A DNA stretch of 64,000 nucleotides from Lutibacter sp. A64 (lineage in GTDB: Bacteria > Bacteroidota > Bacteroidia > Flavobacteriales > Flavobacteriaceae), in NCBI RefSeq assembly GCF_022429565.1, contig NZ_CP092487.1, positions 1,630,001 through 1,694,000 on the forward strand, in the 5' to 3' direction. The position numbers were made by a program, and so were the translations under genes. This document shows positions 47,059-57,407 of this stretch, one piece after another (within the stretch, counting starts at the first letter, position 1; each line of letters begins with the position of its first letter). The notes under the pieces were generated by a model. It worked only from the letters and a program-made list of their open reading frames with translations, did no database searches and had not been told where the DNA came from.

Positions 47059-47457
47059 TTAATATACGTAACATAAAACTTCTCCACCAACATGCTCTTC
47101 ACGAGCTTGTTTATTTGTCATTACACCCTTAGATGTAGACACTATAGCAATACCTAGTCCGTTTAATACACGAGGCATATCATTTGCTCCAACATATTTA
47201 CGTAAACCTGGTGTACTTATACGTTGTAATTTTTTTATAACAGAAGCTTTTGTAGCTTTATCATATTTTAGGGCAATTTTTATAGTACCTTGGAAACCTG
47301 CATCATCAAATTTATAACTTAAAATATAACCTTGATCAAAAAGAATTTTAGTTATTTCTTTAGTAATTTTTGAAGCCGGAATTTCAACGACTCTATGACT
47401 TGCCATAATTGCATTTCTAACTCTAGTTAGATAGTCCGCGATTGGATCTGTAATCAT
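47059..47457 (-). CDS. rpsH: 30S ribosomal protein S8
   Basis: 132-aa 16S rRNA-binding protein, which represses the spc operon in E. coli. It has DPIADYLTRVRNAIMASHRVVEIP and the C-terminal GIAIVSTSKGVMTNKQAREEH segment. A structured 69-nt gap separates it from rpsN. Confidence 0.98.
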   Translation of the reverse strand: MITDPIADYLTRVRNAIMASHRVVEIPASKITKEITKILFDQGYILSYKFDDAGFQGTIKIALKYDKATKASVIKKLQRISTPGLRKYVGANDMPRVLNGLGIAIVSTSKGVMTNKQAREEHVGGEVLCYVY

Positions 47458-47478
47458 AATCTATTAATTTACGGTTTC

Positions 47479-47512
47479 GGTTTTCCTTGCACTCTGCAAC
47501 GAACCTAAAACC
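47479..47512 (-). promoter_or_regulatory. Hairpin in rpsN-rpsH gap
   Basis: Minus strand: outer stem GGTTTT/AAAACC and inner stem TTGCA/TGCAA with loop GAG. Position suggests an S8-type regulatory or processing site; unproven. Confidence 0.4.
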
Positions 47513-47526
47513 AATTATTTAAAATT

Positions 47527-47796
47527 TTACCAACTAGCTTTTTTAACTCCTGGTATTAAACCTTGGTTTGCCATTTCACGGAATGTTACACGTGAAATAC
47601 CAAATTGTCTCATGTACCCTTTTGGTCTTCCAGTTAATTTACAACGATTGTGCACACGTATTGGTGATGCATTTTTCGGTAATTTTTGCAATGCTTCATA
47701 ATCTCCAGCTTCTTTTAAAGCTTTACGTTTTTCAGCATATTTAGCAACTAACTTTTTTCTTTTAACCTCACGGGCTTTCATTGATTCTTTAGCCAT
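47527..47796 (-). CDS. rpsN: 30S ribosomal protein S14
   Basis: 89-aa protein of the long, zinc-free S14 type: only one Cys ([12 protein letters not shown]) and no CxxC pair. It starts [17 protein letters not shown] and has the [18 protein letters not shown] end. It lies between rplE and rpsH. Confidence 0.97.
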   Translation of the reverse strand: MAKESMKAREVKRKKLVAKYAEKRKALKEAGDYEALQKLPKNASPIRVHNRCKLTGRPKGYMRQFGISRVTFREMANQGLIPGVKKASW

Positions 47797-47799
47797 TCC

Positions 47800-48351
47800 T
47801 TAATTCTTTTTAAATGGTAAACCTAATTCACTTAATAATGATTTTGCTTCTTTATCAGTATTGGCAGATGTTACAAATGTAATATCCATACCTCCAATTT
47901 TGTTTACTTTATCAATATCAATTTCTGGGAAAATGATTTGTTCAGTAATTCCTAAATTGTAGTTTCCTCTACCATCAAAACCATTTGCTTTGATTCCGTT
48001 AAAATCTCTTACACGAGGTAAAGATGCAGTTACTAACCTGTCTAAAAATTCGTACATTTTAGTACCACGTAAAGTTACTTTTGCACCAATTGGCACACCT
48101 TTACGTAATTTAAAAGCTGCAACGTCTTTTTTAGATACAGTTGATACTGCTCTTTGACCAGAAATAGTAGTCAATTCATCAACGGCATAATCAATTAATT
48201 TCTTATCAGCTACAGCTGCACCAACACCTTTACTAATTACAATTTTTTGTAATTTAGGTACTTGCATAATGTTTTTGTAACTGTATTCTTCAGTAAGTGC
48301 TTTTACAACTCTACTGGTATACTCTTCTTTAAGTCTTGGTATATAAGCCAT
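47800..48351 (-). CDS. rplE: 50S ribosomal protein L5
   Basis: 183-aa 5S rRNA-binding protein with [34 protein letters not shown] and [16 protein letters not shown]. It lies between rplX and rpsN. Confidence 0.98.
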   Translation of the reverse strand: MAYIPRLKEEYTSRVVKALTEEYSYKNIMQVPKLQKIVISKGVGAAVADKKLIDYAVDELTTISGQRAVSTVSKKDVAAFKLRKGVPIGAKVTLRGTKMYEFLDRLVTASLPRVRDFNGIKANGFDGRGNYNLGITEQIIFPEIDIDKVNKIGGMDITFVTSANTDKEAKSLLSELGLPFKKN

Positions 48352-48353
48352 AA

Positions 48354-48659
48354 TTAAATTGCTTTATCAGATTTTTTAGAGAACCTAACTTTTTTATCAC
48401 CTTCTACTCTATAACCAACTTTAGTAACGTTATCTCCTTCAAGTAACATTAAGTTAGATATATGAATTGAAGCTTCTTTTTTCACAATACCTCCTTGTGG
48501 GTTTTGCGCACTAGGTTTTGAATGTTTAGATATCATATTAACACCTTCAACAATCGCTCTGTTTTTATTTGGAAAAATTGTAACAACTTTCCCTTCTTCT
48601 CCTTTATGGTCTCCTGCCATTACTCTAACAGTATCTCCTGATTTTATCTTTAATTTCAT
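48354..48659 (-). CDS. rplX: 50S ribosomal protein L24
   Basis: 101-aa assembly initiator with the KOW motif [20 protein letters not shown] and [14 protein letters not shown]. It lies between rplN and rplE. Confidence 0.97.
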   Translation of the reverse strand: MKLKIKSGDTVRVMAGDHKGEEGKVVTIFPNKNRAIVEGVNMISKHSKPSAQNPQGGIVKKEASIHISNLMLLEGDNVTKVGYRVEGDKKVRFSKKSDKAI

Positions 48660-48672
48660 CTCTTATAATTTA

Positions 48673-49044
48673 TTAAAGCACTTCAGGTGCTAATGATACA
48701 ATTTTCATAAATTGTTTTTCACGAAGTTCTCTTGCTACAGGACCGAATACACGAGTTCCTTTCATATCTTCAGTATCAGCATTTAATAATACACATGCAT
48801 TATCATCAAAACGAATATAAGATCCGTCTTTTCTTCTGATTTCTTTCTTCGTTCTAACAACTACTGCTTTAGAAACCTGTCCTTTTTTAACAGACCCATT
48901 TGGTGTAGCATCTTTTATACTTACAACAATTTTATCTCCTATAGAAGCATAACGTTTTTTAGTTCCTCCTAAAACTCTTATTACTAAAACCTCTTTAGCT
49001 CCAGTATTATCTGCGACTCTTAATCTTGATTCTGTCTGTAACAT
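48673..49044 (-). CDS. rplN: 50S ribosomal protein L14
   Basis: 123-aa protein at the subunit interface; [42 protein letters not shown] and [14 protein letters not shown] are characteristic. It lies between rpsQ and rplX. Confidence 0.98.
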   Translation of the reverse strand: MLQTESRLRVADNTGAKEVLVIRVLGGTKKRYASIGDKIVVSIKDATPNGSVKKGQVSKAVVVRTKKEIRRKDGSYIRFDDNACVLLNADTEDMKGTRVFGPVARELREKQFMKIVSLAPEVL

Positions 49045-49046
49045 AA

Positions 49047-49304
49047 TTATTTAGCTCTTTCTAGGATTTCTACTAATCTCCAACGTTTTGATTTACTCAT
49101 TGGACGTGTTTCCATTATTTTAACAGTATCTCCAATATTGCAATCATTTTTCTCATCGTGTGCAACATACTTTTTAGTACTTAACACGAATTTTCCGTAC
49201 ATAGGGTGCTTCATTTTTTTAACCTCAGCAACAACAATAGATTTCTCCATTTTATTACTTGAAACTACGCCTATTCTCTCTTTTCTAAGATTTCTTTTTT
49301 CCAT
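49047..49304 (-). CDS. rpsQ: 30S ribosomal protein S17
   Basis: 85-aa OB-fold 16S rRNA-binding protein: [38 protein letters not shown] and [18 protein letters not shown]. It lies between rpmC and rplN. Confidence 0.97.
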   Translation of the reverse strand: MEKRNLRKERIGVVSSNKMEKSIVVAEVKKMKHPMYGKFVLSTKKYVAHDEKNDCNIGDTVKIMETRPMSKSKRWRLVEILERAK

Positions 49305-49323
49305 CTTTTACTACTGAATACAA

Positions 49324-49515
49324 TTATTGTAATTCTCTTTTTGTTAATTCTGTAGCTACACGCGCTACAGTTCTTCTAAGTACTCTCAATTGCAGTGGAG
49401 TTTCCAACGGCGAAATTGAATGAGCCATTTTAAGATCTGTATAACTTTTCTTTAAACTTCCAAGTTGTTCTTGTAACTCTTCAGTTGATAATTCTATAAT
49501 TTCTGATTGTTTCAT
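49324..49515 (-). CDS. rpmC: 50S ribosomal protein L29
   Basis: 63-aa two-helix protein near the exit tunnel: IIELSTEELQEQLGSLKKSY and LRVLRRTVARVATEL. It lies between rplP and rpsQ. Confidence 0.96.
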   Translation of the reverse strand: MKQSEIIELSTEELQEQLGSLKKSYTDLKMAHSISPLETPLQLRVLRRTVARVATELTKRELQ

Positions 49516-49530
49516 TTTCTTAATCGGTTA

Positions 49531-49959
49531 TTAAGCGTTATCAAAATCTCTAGCTACAACAAACTTTGTTTTAACAGGTAGTTTTTGTGCTGCTAAACGT
49601 AAGGCTTCTTTTGCAACATCTGCAGGAACACCTCCAACTTCAAACATAATTCTACCAGGCTTTACAACTGCTACAAAATATTCTGGAGCACCTTTACCTT
49701 TACCCATACGTACTTCTAATGGTTTTTTAGTAATAGGCTTGTCCGGAAATATTTTTATCCACAATTGTCCTTGCCTTTTCATATGACGCGTAGCTGCAAT
49801 ACGAGCTGCCTCAATTTGACGAGAAGTAAGTAGGTTTTGTTCTAAAGATTTAATACCAAACATTCCATTGGAAAGTTGATGTCCTCTTTGAGAATTTCCA
49901 GTCATATTCCCTTTCGCCTTCTGTACTTTACGATATTTAACTCTCTTTGGCTGTAACAT
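49531..49959 (-). CDS. rplP: 50S ribosomal protein L16
   Basis: 142-aa protein at the A-site tRNA elbow: [27 protein letters not shown]-like [20 protein letters not shown] and [19 protein letters not shown]. It lies between rpsC and rpmC. Confidence 0.98.
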   Translation of the reverse strand: MLQPKRVKYRKVQKAKGNMTGNSQRGHQLSNGMFGIKSLEQNLLTSRQIEAARIAATRHMKRQGQLWIKIFPDKPITKKPLEVRMGKGKGAPEYFVAVVKPGRIMFEVGGVPADVAKEALRLAAQKLPVKTKFVVARDFDNA

Positions 49960-49983
49960 TTTTAACTTCTAAATTTTAAAAAT

Positions 49984-50709
49984 TTATTTTCTTCTACGAT
50001 TTTGTGGTCTTTTAGAATTTCCTCTATCATTACCGCCCTTTCCTTGTTTTTTAGAAAGACCTACTAATGGTGATAATTCTCTTTTTCCATAAACTTCGCC
50101 TTTCATAATCCATACTTTAACGCCTAAACGTCCGTATGTAGTATGAGCTTCAACAAGTGCATAGTCTATATCAGCTCTAAATGTTGAAAGAGGGATTCTT
50201 CCATCTTTATAATGTTCAGAACGTGCCATTTCAGCTCCGTTTAAACGACCTGATATTTGTATTTTAATACCTTCTGCATTCATCCTCATAGTTGCAGCGA
50301 TAGCCATTTTAATTGCTCTTCTGTATGAAATTCTGTTTTCAATTTGACGAGCGATACTTGCAGCTACTAATCTTGCATCTAATTCTGGACGCTTAATTTC
50401 GAAAATATTAATTTGTACTTCTTTACCAGTAATTTTTTTAAGCTCTTCTTTTAACTTGTCTACCTCTTGACCACCTTTCCCAATAATAATACCAGGTCTA
50501 GCAGTAGTGATAGTAACGGTTACAAGTTTAAGTGTACGCTCTATAATTACAGTTGAAACACTTGCTTTTGATAATCGGGCATGTACATACCTTCTTATTT
50601 TATCATCTTCAGCTAATTTATCACCGTAGTCTCTTCCTCCATACCAGTTAGAATCCCATCCTCTGATAATTCCTAAACGATTTCCTATTGGATTTGTTTT
50701 TTGTCCCAT
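49984..50709 (-). CDS. rpsC: 30S ribosomal protein S3
   Basis: 241-aa mRNA-entry protein with a KH domain ([18 protein letters not shown]) and C-domain ([27 protein letters not shown]). Basic Asn/Gly/Lys tail. It lies between rplV and rplP. Confidence 0.98.
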   Translation of the reverse strand: MGQKTNPIGNRLGIIRGWDSNWYGGRDYGDKLAEDDKIRRYVHARLSKASVSTVIIERTLKLVTVTITTARPGIIIGKGGQEVDKLKEELKKITGKEVQINIFEIKRPELDARLVAASIARQIENRISYRRAIKMAIAATMRMNAEGIKIQISGRLNGAEMARSEHYKDGRIPLSTFRADIDYALVEAHTTYGRLGVKVWIMKGEVYGKRELSPLVGLSKKQGKGGNDRGNSKRPQNRRRK

Positions 50710-50721
50710 TTCTACTTATGA

Positions 50722-51126
50722 TTAATTGCTTACATTTTTACTTCCTAAAACTAAAGTCACATGATTAGAACGTTTTCTAATACGATGTGCGCGACCTTGC
50801 GGTGCTGGTCTTAGTCTTTTTAACATTCCTGCGCTGTCTACAAAAATTTCTTTTACAAATAGACCTGCATCTTCTATATTTGAATCTTCATTTTTAGCTT
50901 GCCAGTTTGCAATTGCACTTAACAATAATTTTTCAAGATTAATAGATGCTTCTTTTGAATTAAATTTTAAGATTTGAAGTGCTTTTTCTACTTCTACTCC
51001 TCTAACTAAATCCGCTACCAAACGCATTTTTCTTGGTGATGTAGGACAACCTGTAAGCTTAGCAAAAGCTAATTGCTTCTTCTCCTCTTTTATCTGCTGT
51101 GCTCTTAATTTTTTTCGAACTCCCAT
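50722..51126 (-). CDS. rplV: 50S ribosomal protein L22
   Basis: 134-aa tunnel protein. Core [20 protein letters not shown] and the C-terminal beta-loop [22 protein letters not shown], where macrolide resistance changes map in other bacteria. It lies between rpsS and rpsC. Confidence 0.97.
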   Translation of the reverse strand: MGVRKKLRAQQIKEEKKQLAFAKLTGCPTSPRKMRLVADLVRGVEVEKALQILKFNSKEASINLEKLLLSAIANWQAKNEDSNIEDAGLFVKEIFVDSAGMLKRLRPAPQGRAHRIRKRSNHVTLVLGSKNVSN

Positions 51127-51135
51127 GATTACCTA

Positions 51136-51414
51136 CTATTTTTTACCTTTATTTTTTGCACCAGCGTGTCCTCTGTATGAACGTGTTGGTGAAAATTCTC
51201 CTAATTTATGCCCTACCATGTTTTCAGTTACATAAACTGGTACAAACTGACGTCCGTTATGAACTGCAATTGTTTGTCCAACAAAATCTGGAGTAATCAT
51301 ACTGGCTCTTGACCATGTTTTGATTACTGCTTTATTTCCAGTTTCAATTTTATCTTGTACTTTCTTCTCAAGTTTATGAAAAACGTAAGGTCCTTTTTTT
51401 AATGAACGTGCCAT
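51136..51414 (-). CDS. rpsS: 30S ribosomal protein S19
   Basis: 92-aa head protein: [40 protein letters not shown] and [17 protein letters not shown]. It lies between rplB and rplV. Confidence 0.98.
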   Translation of the reverse strand: MARSLKKGPYVFHKLEKKVQDKIETGNKAVIKTWSRASMITPDFVGQTIAVHNGRQFVPVYVTENMVGHKLGEFSPTRSYRGHAGAKNKGKK

Positions 51415-51420
51415 ATCTAA

Positions 51421-52245
51421 TTATTTTTTTCTACGTTCTAAAATATATTTATTACTCGCCTTAGTCTTAGATCTAGTTTTGAAACCTTTTGCAGGTATAC
51501 CATTTTTAGATCTTGGATGTCCTCCAGAAGACTTACCTTCACCACCACCCATTGGATGATCGACAGGATTCATTACTACTGGTCTAACTCTTGGTCTTCT
51601 TCCTAACCAACGTGTTCTACCAGCTTTACCAGAAACTAACAATTGATGATCTGAATTTGATACTACACCAATTGTAGCCATACAAGTAACAAGAATTAAT
51701 CTTGTTTCACCTGATGGTAATTTAACTGTTACATATTTGCCTTCTCTAGCAATTAACTGTGCAAAAGAACCAGCACTACGTGCTAAAACAGCTCCTTGAC
51801 CAGGACGTAATTCTATACAAGAAATTGTAGTTCCTAAAGGTATTTGGCTTAATAACATTGCATTTCCAACATCAGGAGTAGCTCCTTCACCAGAAATTAC
51901 TGTTTGCCCAACTTTTAAACCGTTTTGAGCAATAATATAACGCTTTTCACCATCCCTGTAAGCAACTAAGGCAATAAATGCAGTACGATTTGGATCGTAC
52001 TCTATAGTTTTTACTGTAGCAGGAATACCCGTTTTATTTCTTTTGAAATCTATAATACGGTATTTCTGTTTATGACCTCCACCAATATGGCGCATTGTCA
52101 TTTTCCCTCCACTGTTTCGACCTCCAGATTTTTTTTTCGGAGCAAGTAAACTTTTCTCCGGCTTATCAGTAGTTATGGTGTCGAACCCATTTACTACTCT
52201 AAAACGCTGACCTGGTGTTATTGGTTTTAATTTTCTAACTGACAT
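51421..52245 (-). CDS. rplB: 50S ribosomal protein L2
   Basis: 274-aa protein needed for peptidyl-transferase centre assembly. N-terminal [34 protein letters not shown], and C-terminal [20 protein letters not shown]. It lies between rplW and rpsS. Confidence 0.98.
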   Translation of the reverse strand: MSVRKLKPITPGQRFRVVNGFDTITTDKPEKSLLAPKKKSGGRNSGGKMTMRHIGGGHKQKYRIIDFKRNKTGIPATVKTIEYDPNRTAFIALVAYRDGEKRYIIAQNGLKVGQTVISGEGATPDVGNAMLLSQIPLGTTISCIELRPGQGAVLARSAGSFAQLIAREGKYVTVKLPSGETRLILVTCMATIGVVSNSDHQLLVSGKAGRTRWLGRRPRVRPVVMNPVDHPMGGGEGKSSGGHPRSKNGIPAKGFKTRSKTKASNKYILERRKK

Positions 52246-52257
52246 TTTTATCTTTTC

Positions 52258-52548
52258 TTAGATATTGCTATAAAAATCAATACTTTCTCCTTCAGCTAAT
52301 TGAACTATTGCTTTTTTATAAGCTCCTTTCATTGCTTGTACAATTCCACTTTTAGTGTATTTTGTATTGCGTTGAACTGGATAATTCATAGTCTTTACAC
52401 TTTCAATTGCAACACCATAGGCTTTTTCTACAGCATTTTTAATTTCTAGTTTATTAGCTTTTTTATTTACAACAAAAGCATAGCGATTATATAATTCACT
52501 ATCATTTGTTGCCTTTTCCGTGATAATAGGTTTAATTAAAATACTCAT
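52258..52548 (-). CDS. rplW: 50S ribosomal protein L23
   Basis: 96-aa exit-tunnel protein and docking site for SRP/trigger factor: IIKPIITEKAT-type start (MSILIKPIITEKATNDSE) and NKLEIKNAVEKAYGV. It lies between rplD and rplB. Confidence 0.97.
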   Translation of the reverse strand: MSILIKPIITEKATNDSELYNRYAFVVNKKANKLEIKNAVEKAYGVAIESVKTMNYPVQRNTKYTKSGIVQAMKGAYKKAIVQLAEGESIDFYSNI

Positions 52549-52557
52549 ATCTGCTAC

Positions 52558-53187
52558 CTATTTACTTAAATTAGATTCAATTCCTTCTAAAGATCCTTCT
52601 GAAAGAATAACTTTATTGGCATTCAACAATTCGTAAGTACTTAACCCTGTATTGATTACAGTTTTAGCACGTTTTAAATTGCGCGATGACAAATATACAT
52701 TATTATTTGGTTCAGCAAAGACAAATAGCGATTTTTTGTTCTCAATACCAAATGCTTGCAAAATTGCAGTAAAGTTTTTAGTTTTTGGAGCATCAAAATT
52801 AAAGTCTTCTACAACTATAATATTGTTCTCTTTTGCTTGAATACTTAACGCAGATTTACGAGCTAATTTTTTTAAATTTTTGTTTAATTTAAAAGAATGA
52901 TCTTGTGGTCTTGGTCCAAAAATACGTCCACCTCCTCTAAAAACTGGAGATTTAATACTACCTGCACGAGCTGTACCTGTACCTTTTTGTTTTTTAATTT
53001 TTCTAGTACTTCCAGAAATTTCAGCTCTTTCTTTAGCTTTACTAGTTCCTTGTCTTTTATTAGCCAAAAACTGTTTTACATCTAAGTAAACAGCGTGATC
53101 ATTTGGCTCAATTCCATATACAGCATCAGAAAGTTCAACTTTTCTACCTGTATCTTTTCCTTGTATGTCTAAAACTGATACTTTCAT
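52558..53187 (-). CDS. rplD: 50S ribosomal protein L4
   Basis: 209-aa protein, S10-operon autorepressor in E. coli. The tunnel loop reads RKIKKQKGTGTARAGSIKSP and GGGRIFGPRPQDHSF. Its start overlaps rplC by 1 nt. Confidence 0.97.
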   Translation of the reverse strand: MKVSVLDIQGKDTGRKVELSDAVYGIEPNDHAVYLDVKQFLANKRQGTSKAKERAEISGSTRKIKKQKGTGTARAGSIKSPVFRGGGRIFGPRPQDHSFKLNKNLKKLARKSALSIQAKENNIIVVEDFNFDAPKTKNFTAILQAFGIENKKSLFVFAEPNNNVYLSSRNLKRAKTVINTGLSTYELLNANKVILSEGSLEGIESNLSK

Positions 53188-53804
53188 TATTTCTGAATGA
53201 TTACATAAGCGTTTTTATGACCAGGAATTGCTCCCTTAACCACTAGTAAGTTCTTTTCAGCAACTACTTTTAAAACTCTTAAATTTTGAACTGTTACATT
53301 TTTTCCTCCCATTCTACCTGCCATACGCATTCCTTTGAATACACGTGCAGGATAAGATGCCGCTCCAATTGAACCTGGCGCTCTTAAACGGTTATGTTGA
53401 CCGTGAGTAGCTTGACCTACACCACCAAAACCATGACGCTTTACAACACCTTGAAATCCTTTACCTTTTGAAGTTGCAGATACATCTACAAACTCTCCTT
53501 CAGTAAATAATTCAACTGTTAGTTCATCACCTAATTTGTGCTCCTCATCAAAATCCTGAAACTCGACAACTTTTTTCTTGGCAATGGTCCCTGCTTTTTT
53601 AAAGTGACCATCTAAAGCTTTATTAGAGCTTTTTGCCTTCTTGTCATCGAAACCAAGTTGAAGGGCATTATACCCATCTACTTCTTCGGTTCTGACTTGG
53701 GTAACTACGCACGGACCTGCTTCGATTACTGTACAAGGAATATTCTTCCCGTTTTCATCGAATAAGCTGGTCATTCCGATTTTTCTTCCTATTAACCCAG
53801 ACAT
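53187..53804 (-). CDS. rplC: 50S ribosomal protein L3
   Basis: 205-aa protein near the peptidyl-transferase centre: [32 protein letters not shown] and [21 protein letters not shown]. Unusually, a 144-nt gap with a terminator-like hairpin separates it from rpsJ; no promoter is seen in the gap. Confidence 0.98.
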   Translation of the reverse strand: MSGLIGRKIGMTSLFDENGKNIPCTVIEAGPCVVTQVRTEEVDGYNALQLGFDDKKAKSSNKALDGHFKKAGTIAKKKVVEFQDFDEEHKLGDELTVELFTEGEFVDVSATSKGKGFQGVVKRHGFGGVGQATHGQHNRLRAPGSIGAASYPARVFKGMRMAGRMGGKNVTVQNLRVLKVVAEKNLLVVKGAIPGHKNAYVIIQK

Positions 53805-53851
53805 TTCTATTTAATTAAATTAATTATTATTTTATTTTTATTTCAAAAAAA

Positions 53852-53876
53852 CAGGGCTGAAAATAATTCAGCCCTG
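53852..53876 (-). terminator. Terminator or attenuator between rpsJ and rplC
   Basis: Perfect 10-bp stem CAGGGCTGAA/TTCAGCCCTG with a 5-nt loop, followed on the minus strand by T7. It is a canonical intrinsic terminator placed inside the ribosomal cluster, so readthrough or antitermination must occur unless an unseen promoter lies after it. Confidence 0.8.
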
Positions 53877-53948
53877 AATTTATTTTCTTTCGTTTTTCCC
53901 TCGACTACCGCTTAGGACATGTTACCAAATTTCTTTGGCATTAAGAAA
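53877..53948 (-). promoter_or_regulatory. Structured leader-like region downstream of rpsJ
   Basis: 72 nt without an ORF, richer in G+C than other gaps. On the minus strand it holds a small hairpin CCAAA/TTTGG (53925-53938), a G-rich single-strand-like stretch (53899-53920) and then the terminator hairpin. It is a candidate ribosomal-protein-controlled attenuator (L3 or L4). Confidence 0.45.
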
Positions 53949-54254
53949 TTATACTTTAATTTCTACTTCAACTCCACTTGGAAGTTCTAATTTCATTAAA
54001 GCATCAATAGTCTTAGATGATGAACTATAAATGTCTAATAATCTTTTGTAAGAACTTAATTGGAATTGCTCACGTGATTTTTTATTAACGTGTGGTGAAC
54101 GTAATACTGTAAAAATCTTTTTATGAGTTGGTAATGGAATTGGTCCATTTACAACTGCTCCAGTATTTTTTACCGTTTTTACAATTTTTTCAGCAGATTT
54201 ATCTACTAAATTGTAATCGTACGATTTTAATTTTATTCTAATTTTTTGACTCAT
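53949..54254 (-). CDS. rpsJ: 30S ribosomal protein S10
   Basis: 101-aa head protein that in E. coli also joins the NusB antitermination complex: [41 protein letters not shown] and [15 protein letters not shown]. It follows fusA at 17 nt, so it belongs to the str part here. Confidence 0.98.
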   Translation of the reverse strand: MSQKIRIKLKSYDYNLVDKSAEKIVKTVKNTGAVVNGPIPLPTHKKIFTVLRSPHVNKKSREQFQLSSYKRLLDIYSSSSKTIDALMKLELPSGVEVEIKV

Positions 54255-54271
54255 CGTTTATAATTTAGAGA

Positions 54272-56389
54272 TTAACCCTTTGCTTTTGCTATTACTTCTT
54301 CTGAAATATTTGTAGGACAAGCTTCATAATGTGAAAATTCCATTGAAGATGATGCTCTACCAGAAGATAATGTTCTTAATGTTGTAACATATCCAAACAT
54401 TTCAGATAATGGAACGTTAGCTTTTACAACTTTAGCTCCAGATCTATCTTCCATAGCATTAACTTGACCTCTTCTTCTATTTAAATCACCAACAATATCT
54501 CCCATATTTTCTTCTGGAGTTACTACAGCAATTTTCATAATAGGTTCTAATATTACAGATTTAGCAGCTTTTGCAGCAACTTTATATCCCATTTTAGCAG
54601 CTAATTCGAATGATAATTGATCTGAATCCACTGCGTGGAAAGAACCATCATATAAAGTAACTTTTAAGCTATCCATTTCATATCCAGCTAAAGGACCGTT
54701 TTTCATAGCTTCTTTAAATCCTTTTTCAACTGAAGGTATAAATTCTTTTGGAATGTTACCACCTTTAATTTCATTTATAAATATCAAGCCTGTTTCCTCT
54801 TCACCTGCAGGTTCTAACGTAAATTTGATATCTGCGAATTTACCACGACCACCAGATTGTTTTTTATAAACTTCTCTATGATCAGCTTTCATTGTAACAG
54901 CCTCTTTATATTCTACTTGAGGTTGTCCTTCGTTTACTTCTACTTTAAACTCACGTTTTAAACGATCTACAATAATCTCTAAGTGTAACTCACCCATACC
55001 AGAAATAATTGTTTGACCAGAAGATTCATCAGTTTTAACTGTAAAAGTTGGATCTTCTTCAGCTAATTTACCTAATGCCATACCTAATTTATCAACATCT
55101 GCTTTTGTTTTAGGTTCAACAGCAATACCAATTACAGGATCTGGAAAGTCCATAGATTCTAATACAATTGGGTGATTTTCAGCACACATTGTATCTCCTG
55201 TTTTAATATCTTTAAATCCAACACCTGCTCCAATATCACCTGCTTCAATATAATCTATAGCATTTTGTTTATTTGAGTGCATTTGGTAAATTCTAGAAAT
55301 ACGTTCTTTTTTACCTGAACGGCTATTTAATATATATGACCCTGCATCTAAACGCCCTGAATATGCTCTAAAGAAAGCTAAACGACCAACATAAGGGTCT
55401 GTTGCAATTTTAAATGCTAAGGCTGCAAATGGTTCATTTACACTTGGCTTACGCAATTCTTCTAATTCAGTATTTGGATTAATACCCCTAACACCTTCTT
55501 TATCAGTTGGTGAAGGTAAATATCTACATACTGCATCTAATAAGAATTGTACTCCTTTATTTTTAAATGATGACCCACAAACCATTGGTATAATAGACAT
55601 ATCCATTACAGCAGCACGTAATGCAGCATGAATTTCGTCTTCAGTTATAGAATCTTCATCTTCCATATATTTCTCTAAAAGATCTTCATCATAAGCAGCA
55701 ACTTCTTCAATTAGTTTACCACGTAATTCATGAGCTTCATCTTTTAATTCTTCAGGAATATCAACTACATCAAAAGTAGACCCCATAGTATGATCGTGAA
55801 ATATAATTGCACGATTTTTCACTAAATCTACAATCCCTCTAAATTCGTCTTCATCACCAATGTTAATAACAATAGGCACTGCATTAGAACCTAACATTTC
55901 TTTAACTTGAGTACAAACATTTAAAAAGTTAGCTCCTTGACGGTCCATTTTGTTAACGAAACCAATTCTTGGAACTTTATAGTTATCAGCTAATCTCCAG
56001 TTAGTTTCTGATTGTGGCTCAACACCATCAACTGCACTAAATAAGAAAACCAATCCATCTAACACACGTAATGAACGGTTTACTTCAACCGTAAAATCAA
56101 CGTGGCCCGGAGTGTCAATTATATTAAAATGATACCCTTTAGCATCTGCTGTTGGAACACCATTTTCTGTAGGAAACTGCCACTCACAAGTAGTAGCTGC
56201 AGAAGTAATTGTAATACCTCTTTCCGCTTCTTGCTCCATCCAGTCCATTGTTGAAGCACCATCATGTACTTCACCAATTTTATGATTTACTCCTGTATAA
56301 AAAAGAATACGCTCTGTAGTTGTTGTTTTACCAGCATCAATATGAGCTGCAATTCCAATATTTCTTGTATATTTTAAATCTCTTGCCAT
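54272..56389 (-). CDS. fusA: Elongation factor G
   Basis: Translocation GTPase, 705 aa. G1 [28 protein letters not shown] (G3), NKMDRQGA (G4), domain IV and V segments ([35 protein letters not shown]). It lies between rpsG and rpsJ. Only one copy is in the window; a tuf gene is not adjacent. Confidence 0.98.
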   Translation of the reverse strand: MARDLKYTRNIGIAAHIDAGKTTTTERILFYTGVNHKIGEVHDGASTMDWMEQEAERGITITSAATTCEWQFPTENGVPTADAKGYHFNIIDTPGHVDFTVEVNRSLRVLDGLVFLFSAVDGVEPQSETNWRLADNYKVPRIGFVNKMDRQGANFLNVCTQVKEMLGSNAVPIVINIGDEDEFRGIVDLVKNRAIIFHDHTMGSTFDVVDIPEELKDEAHELRGKLIEEVAAYDEDLLEKYMEDEDSITEDEIHAALRAAVMDMSIIPMVCGSSFKNKGVQFLLDAVCRYLPSPTDKEGVRGINPNTELEELRKPSVNEPFAALAFKIATDPYVGRLAFFRAYSGRLDAGSYILNSRSGKKERISRIYQMHSNKQNAIDYIEAGDIGAGVGFKDIKTGDTMCAENHPIVLESMDFPDPVIGIAVEPKTKADVDKLGMALGKLAEEDPTFTVKTDESSGQTIISGMGELHLEIIVDRLKREFKVEVNEGQPQVEYKEAVTMKADHREVYKKQSGGRGKFADIKFTLEPAGEEETGLIFINEIKGGNIPKEFIPSVEKGFKEAMKNGPLAGYEMDSLKVTLYDGSFHAVDSDQLSFELAAKMGYKVAAKAAKSVILEPIMKIAVVTPEENMGDIVGDLNRRRGQVNAMEDRSGAKVVKANVPLSEMFGYVTTLRTLSSGRASSSMEFSHYEACPTNISEEVIAKAKG

Positions 56390-56399
56390 TGTCTATTTA

Positions 56400-56876
56400 T
56401 TAAAATCTTAGGTGAGAGAATGCTTTATTAGCATCAGCCATTTTATGAACATCCATTCTTTTCTTAACAGCAGCACCTTCTTCTTTTGCAGCAGCTAAAA
56501 CCTCTGCAGCTAAACGCTGAGCCATTGACTTTTCATTTCTTTTTCTTGAATAAGAAATTAACCATTTTATAGCCATTGACACTTTACGGTCTGGTCTAAT
56601 TTGCATTGGAATTTGAAATGTTGCCCCACCTACACGACGGCTACGCACTTCAACTTGAGGCATTACATTACTTAATGCATCTTTCCAAATTTCTAAAGAT
56701 GTTTTCTCTTCATCTTGTTTCTTTTGTTCTACGATATCTAAAGCATCGTAAAAAACTTTAAAAGCTACAGATTTTTTACCATCCCACATTAAGTTATTCA
56801 CAAAACGCGTCACTAACTGATCGTTAAATTTTGGATCTGGTAAAAGAACTCTTTTTTTCGCCTTTCTTTTTCTCAT
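56400..56876 (-). CDS. rpsG: 30S ribosomal protein S7
   Basis: 158-aa 16S rRNA-binding protein at the E site: [39 protein letters not shown] and [23 protein letters not shown]. It lies between rpsL and fusA. Confidence 0.98.
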   Translation of the reverse strand: MRKRKAKKRVLLPDPKFNDQLVTRFVNNLMWDGKKSVAFKVFYDALDIVEQKKQDEEKTSLEIWKDALSNVMPQVEVRSRRVGGATFQIPMQIRPDRKVSMAIKWLISYSRKRNEKSMAQRLAAEVLAAAKEEGAAVKKRMDVHKMADANKAFSHLRF

Positions 56877-56899
56877 GTCTTTACATTAAAGTTTTTAAA

Positions 56900-57274
56900 T
56901 TACTTTTTAGGTGCTTTTGTACCATACTTAGAGCGGCGTTGTGTCCTTCCATCAACACCTGCAGTATCTAATGCTCCACGCACTATATGATATCTAACTC
57001 CTGGTAAATCTTTAACCCTTCCACCTCTAACTAATACTATCGAGTGCTCTTGTAAATTATGTCCTTCTCCAGGGATGTAAGCATTTACTTCATTACCATT
57101 TGTTAACCTTACCCTTGCAACTTTACGCATTGCTGAATTAGGTTTTTTAGGTGTTGTAGTGTAAACACGTGTACATACTCCTCTACGTTGAGGACATGAA
57201 TTTAAAGCAGCCGATTTACTCTTCTTAGTTATTTTGGTTCTTCCTTTTCGTACTAATTGCGAAATTGTTGGCAT
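56900..57274 (-). CDS. rpsL: 30S ribosomal protein S12
   Basis: 124-aa decoding-centre protein: [49 protein letters not shown] (streptomycin-related loop) and [16 protein letters not shown]. First gene of the whole cluster; a consensus promoter lies 57 nt upstream. Confidence 0.98.
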   Translation of the reverse strand: MPTISQLVRKGRTKITKKSKSAALNSCPQRRGVCTRVYTTTPKKPNSAMRKVARVRLTNGNEVNAYIPGEGHNLQEHSIVLVRGGRVKDLPGVRYHIVRGALDTAGVDGRTQRRSKYGTKAPKK

Positions 57275-57304
57275 ACTAAAATCTTGTTATTAATTATTTT
57301 ATAA

Positions 57305-57327
57305 TCTCTTAGGTTATTTCTAAGAGT
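57305..57327 (-). promoter_or_regulatory. Hairpin in 5' leader of rpsL
   Basis: 7-bp stem CTCTTAG/CTAAGAG (57306-57326, 7-nt loop) between the rpsL promoter and ATG. It may be a regulator-binding site or mRNA stabiliser. Confidence 0.5.
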
Positions 57328-57330
57328 GCG

Positions 57331-57361
57331 CAAATGTACAAATAATTTCTTGTTAATCAAA
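57331..57361 (-). promoter_or_regulatory. Promoter of the rpsL cluster
   Basis: Minus strand: TTTG (57358-57361), 19 nt, TACATTTG (57331-57338). It is a complete match to the Bacteroidetes -33/-7 consensus. Confidence 0.8.
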
Positions 57362-57407
57362 TATGTAAATATTTTATTTTTACAATTTGTTTTTCATCAT
57401 ATATATA

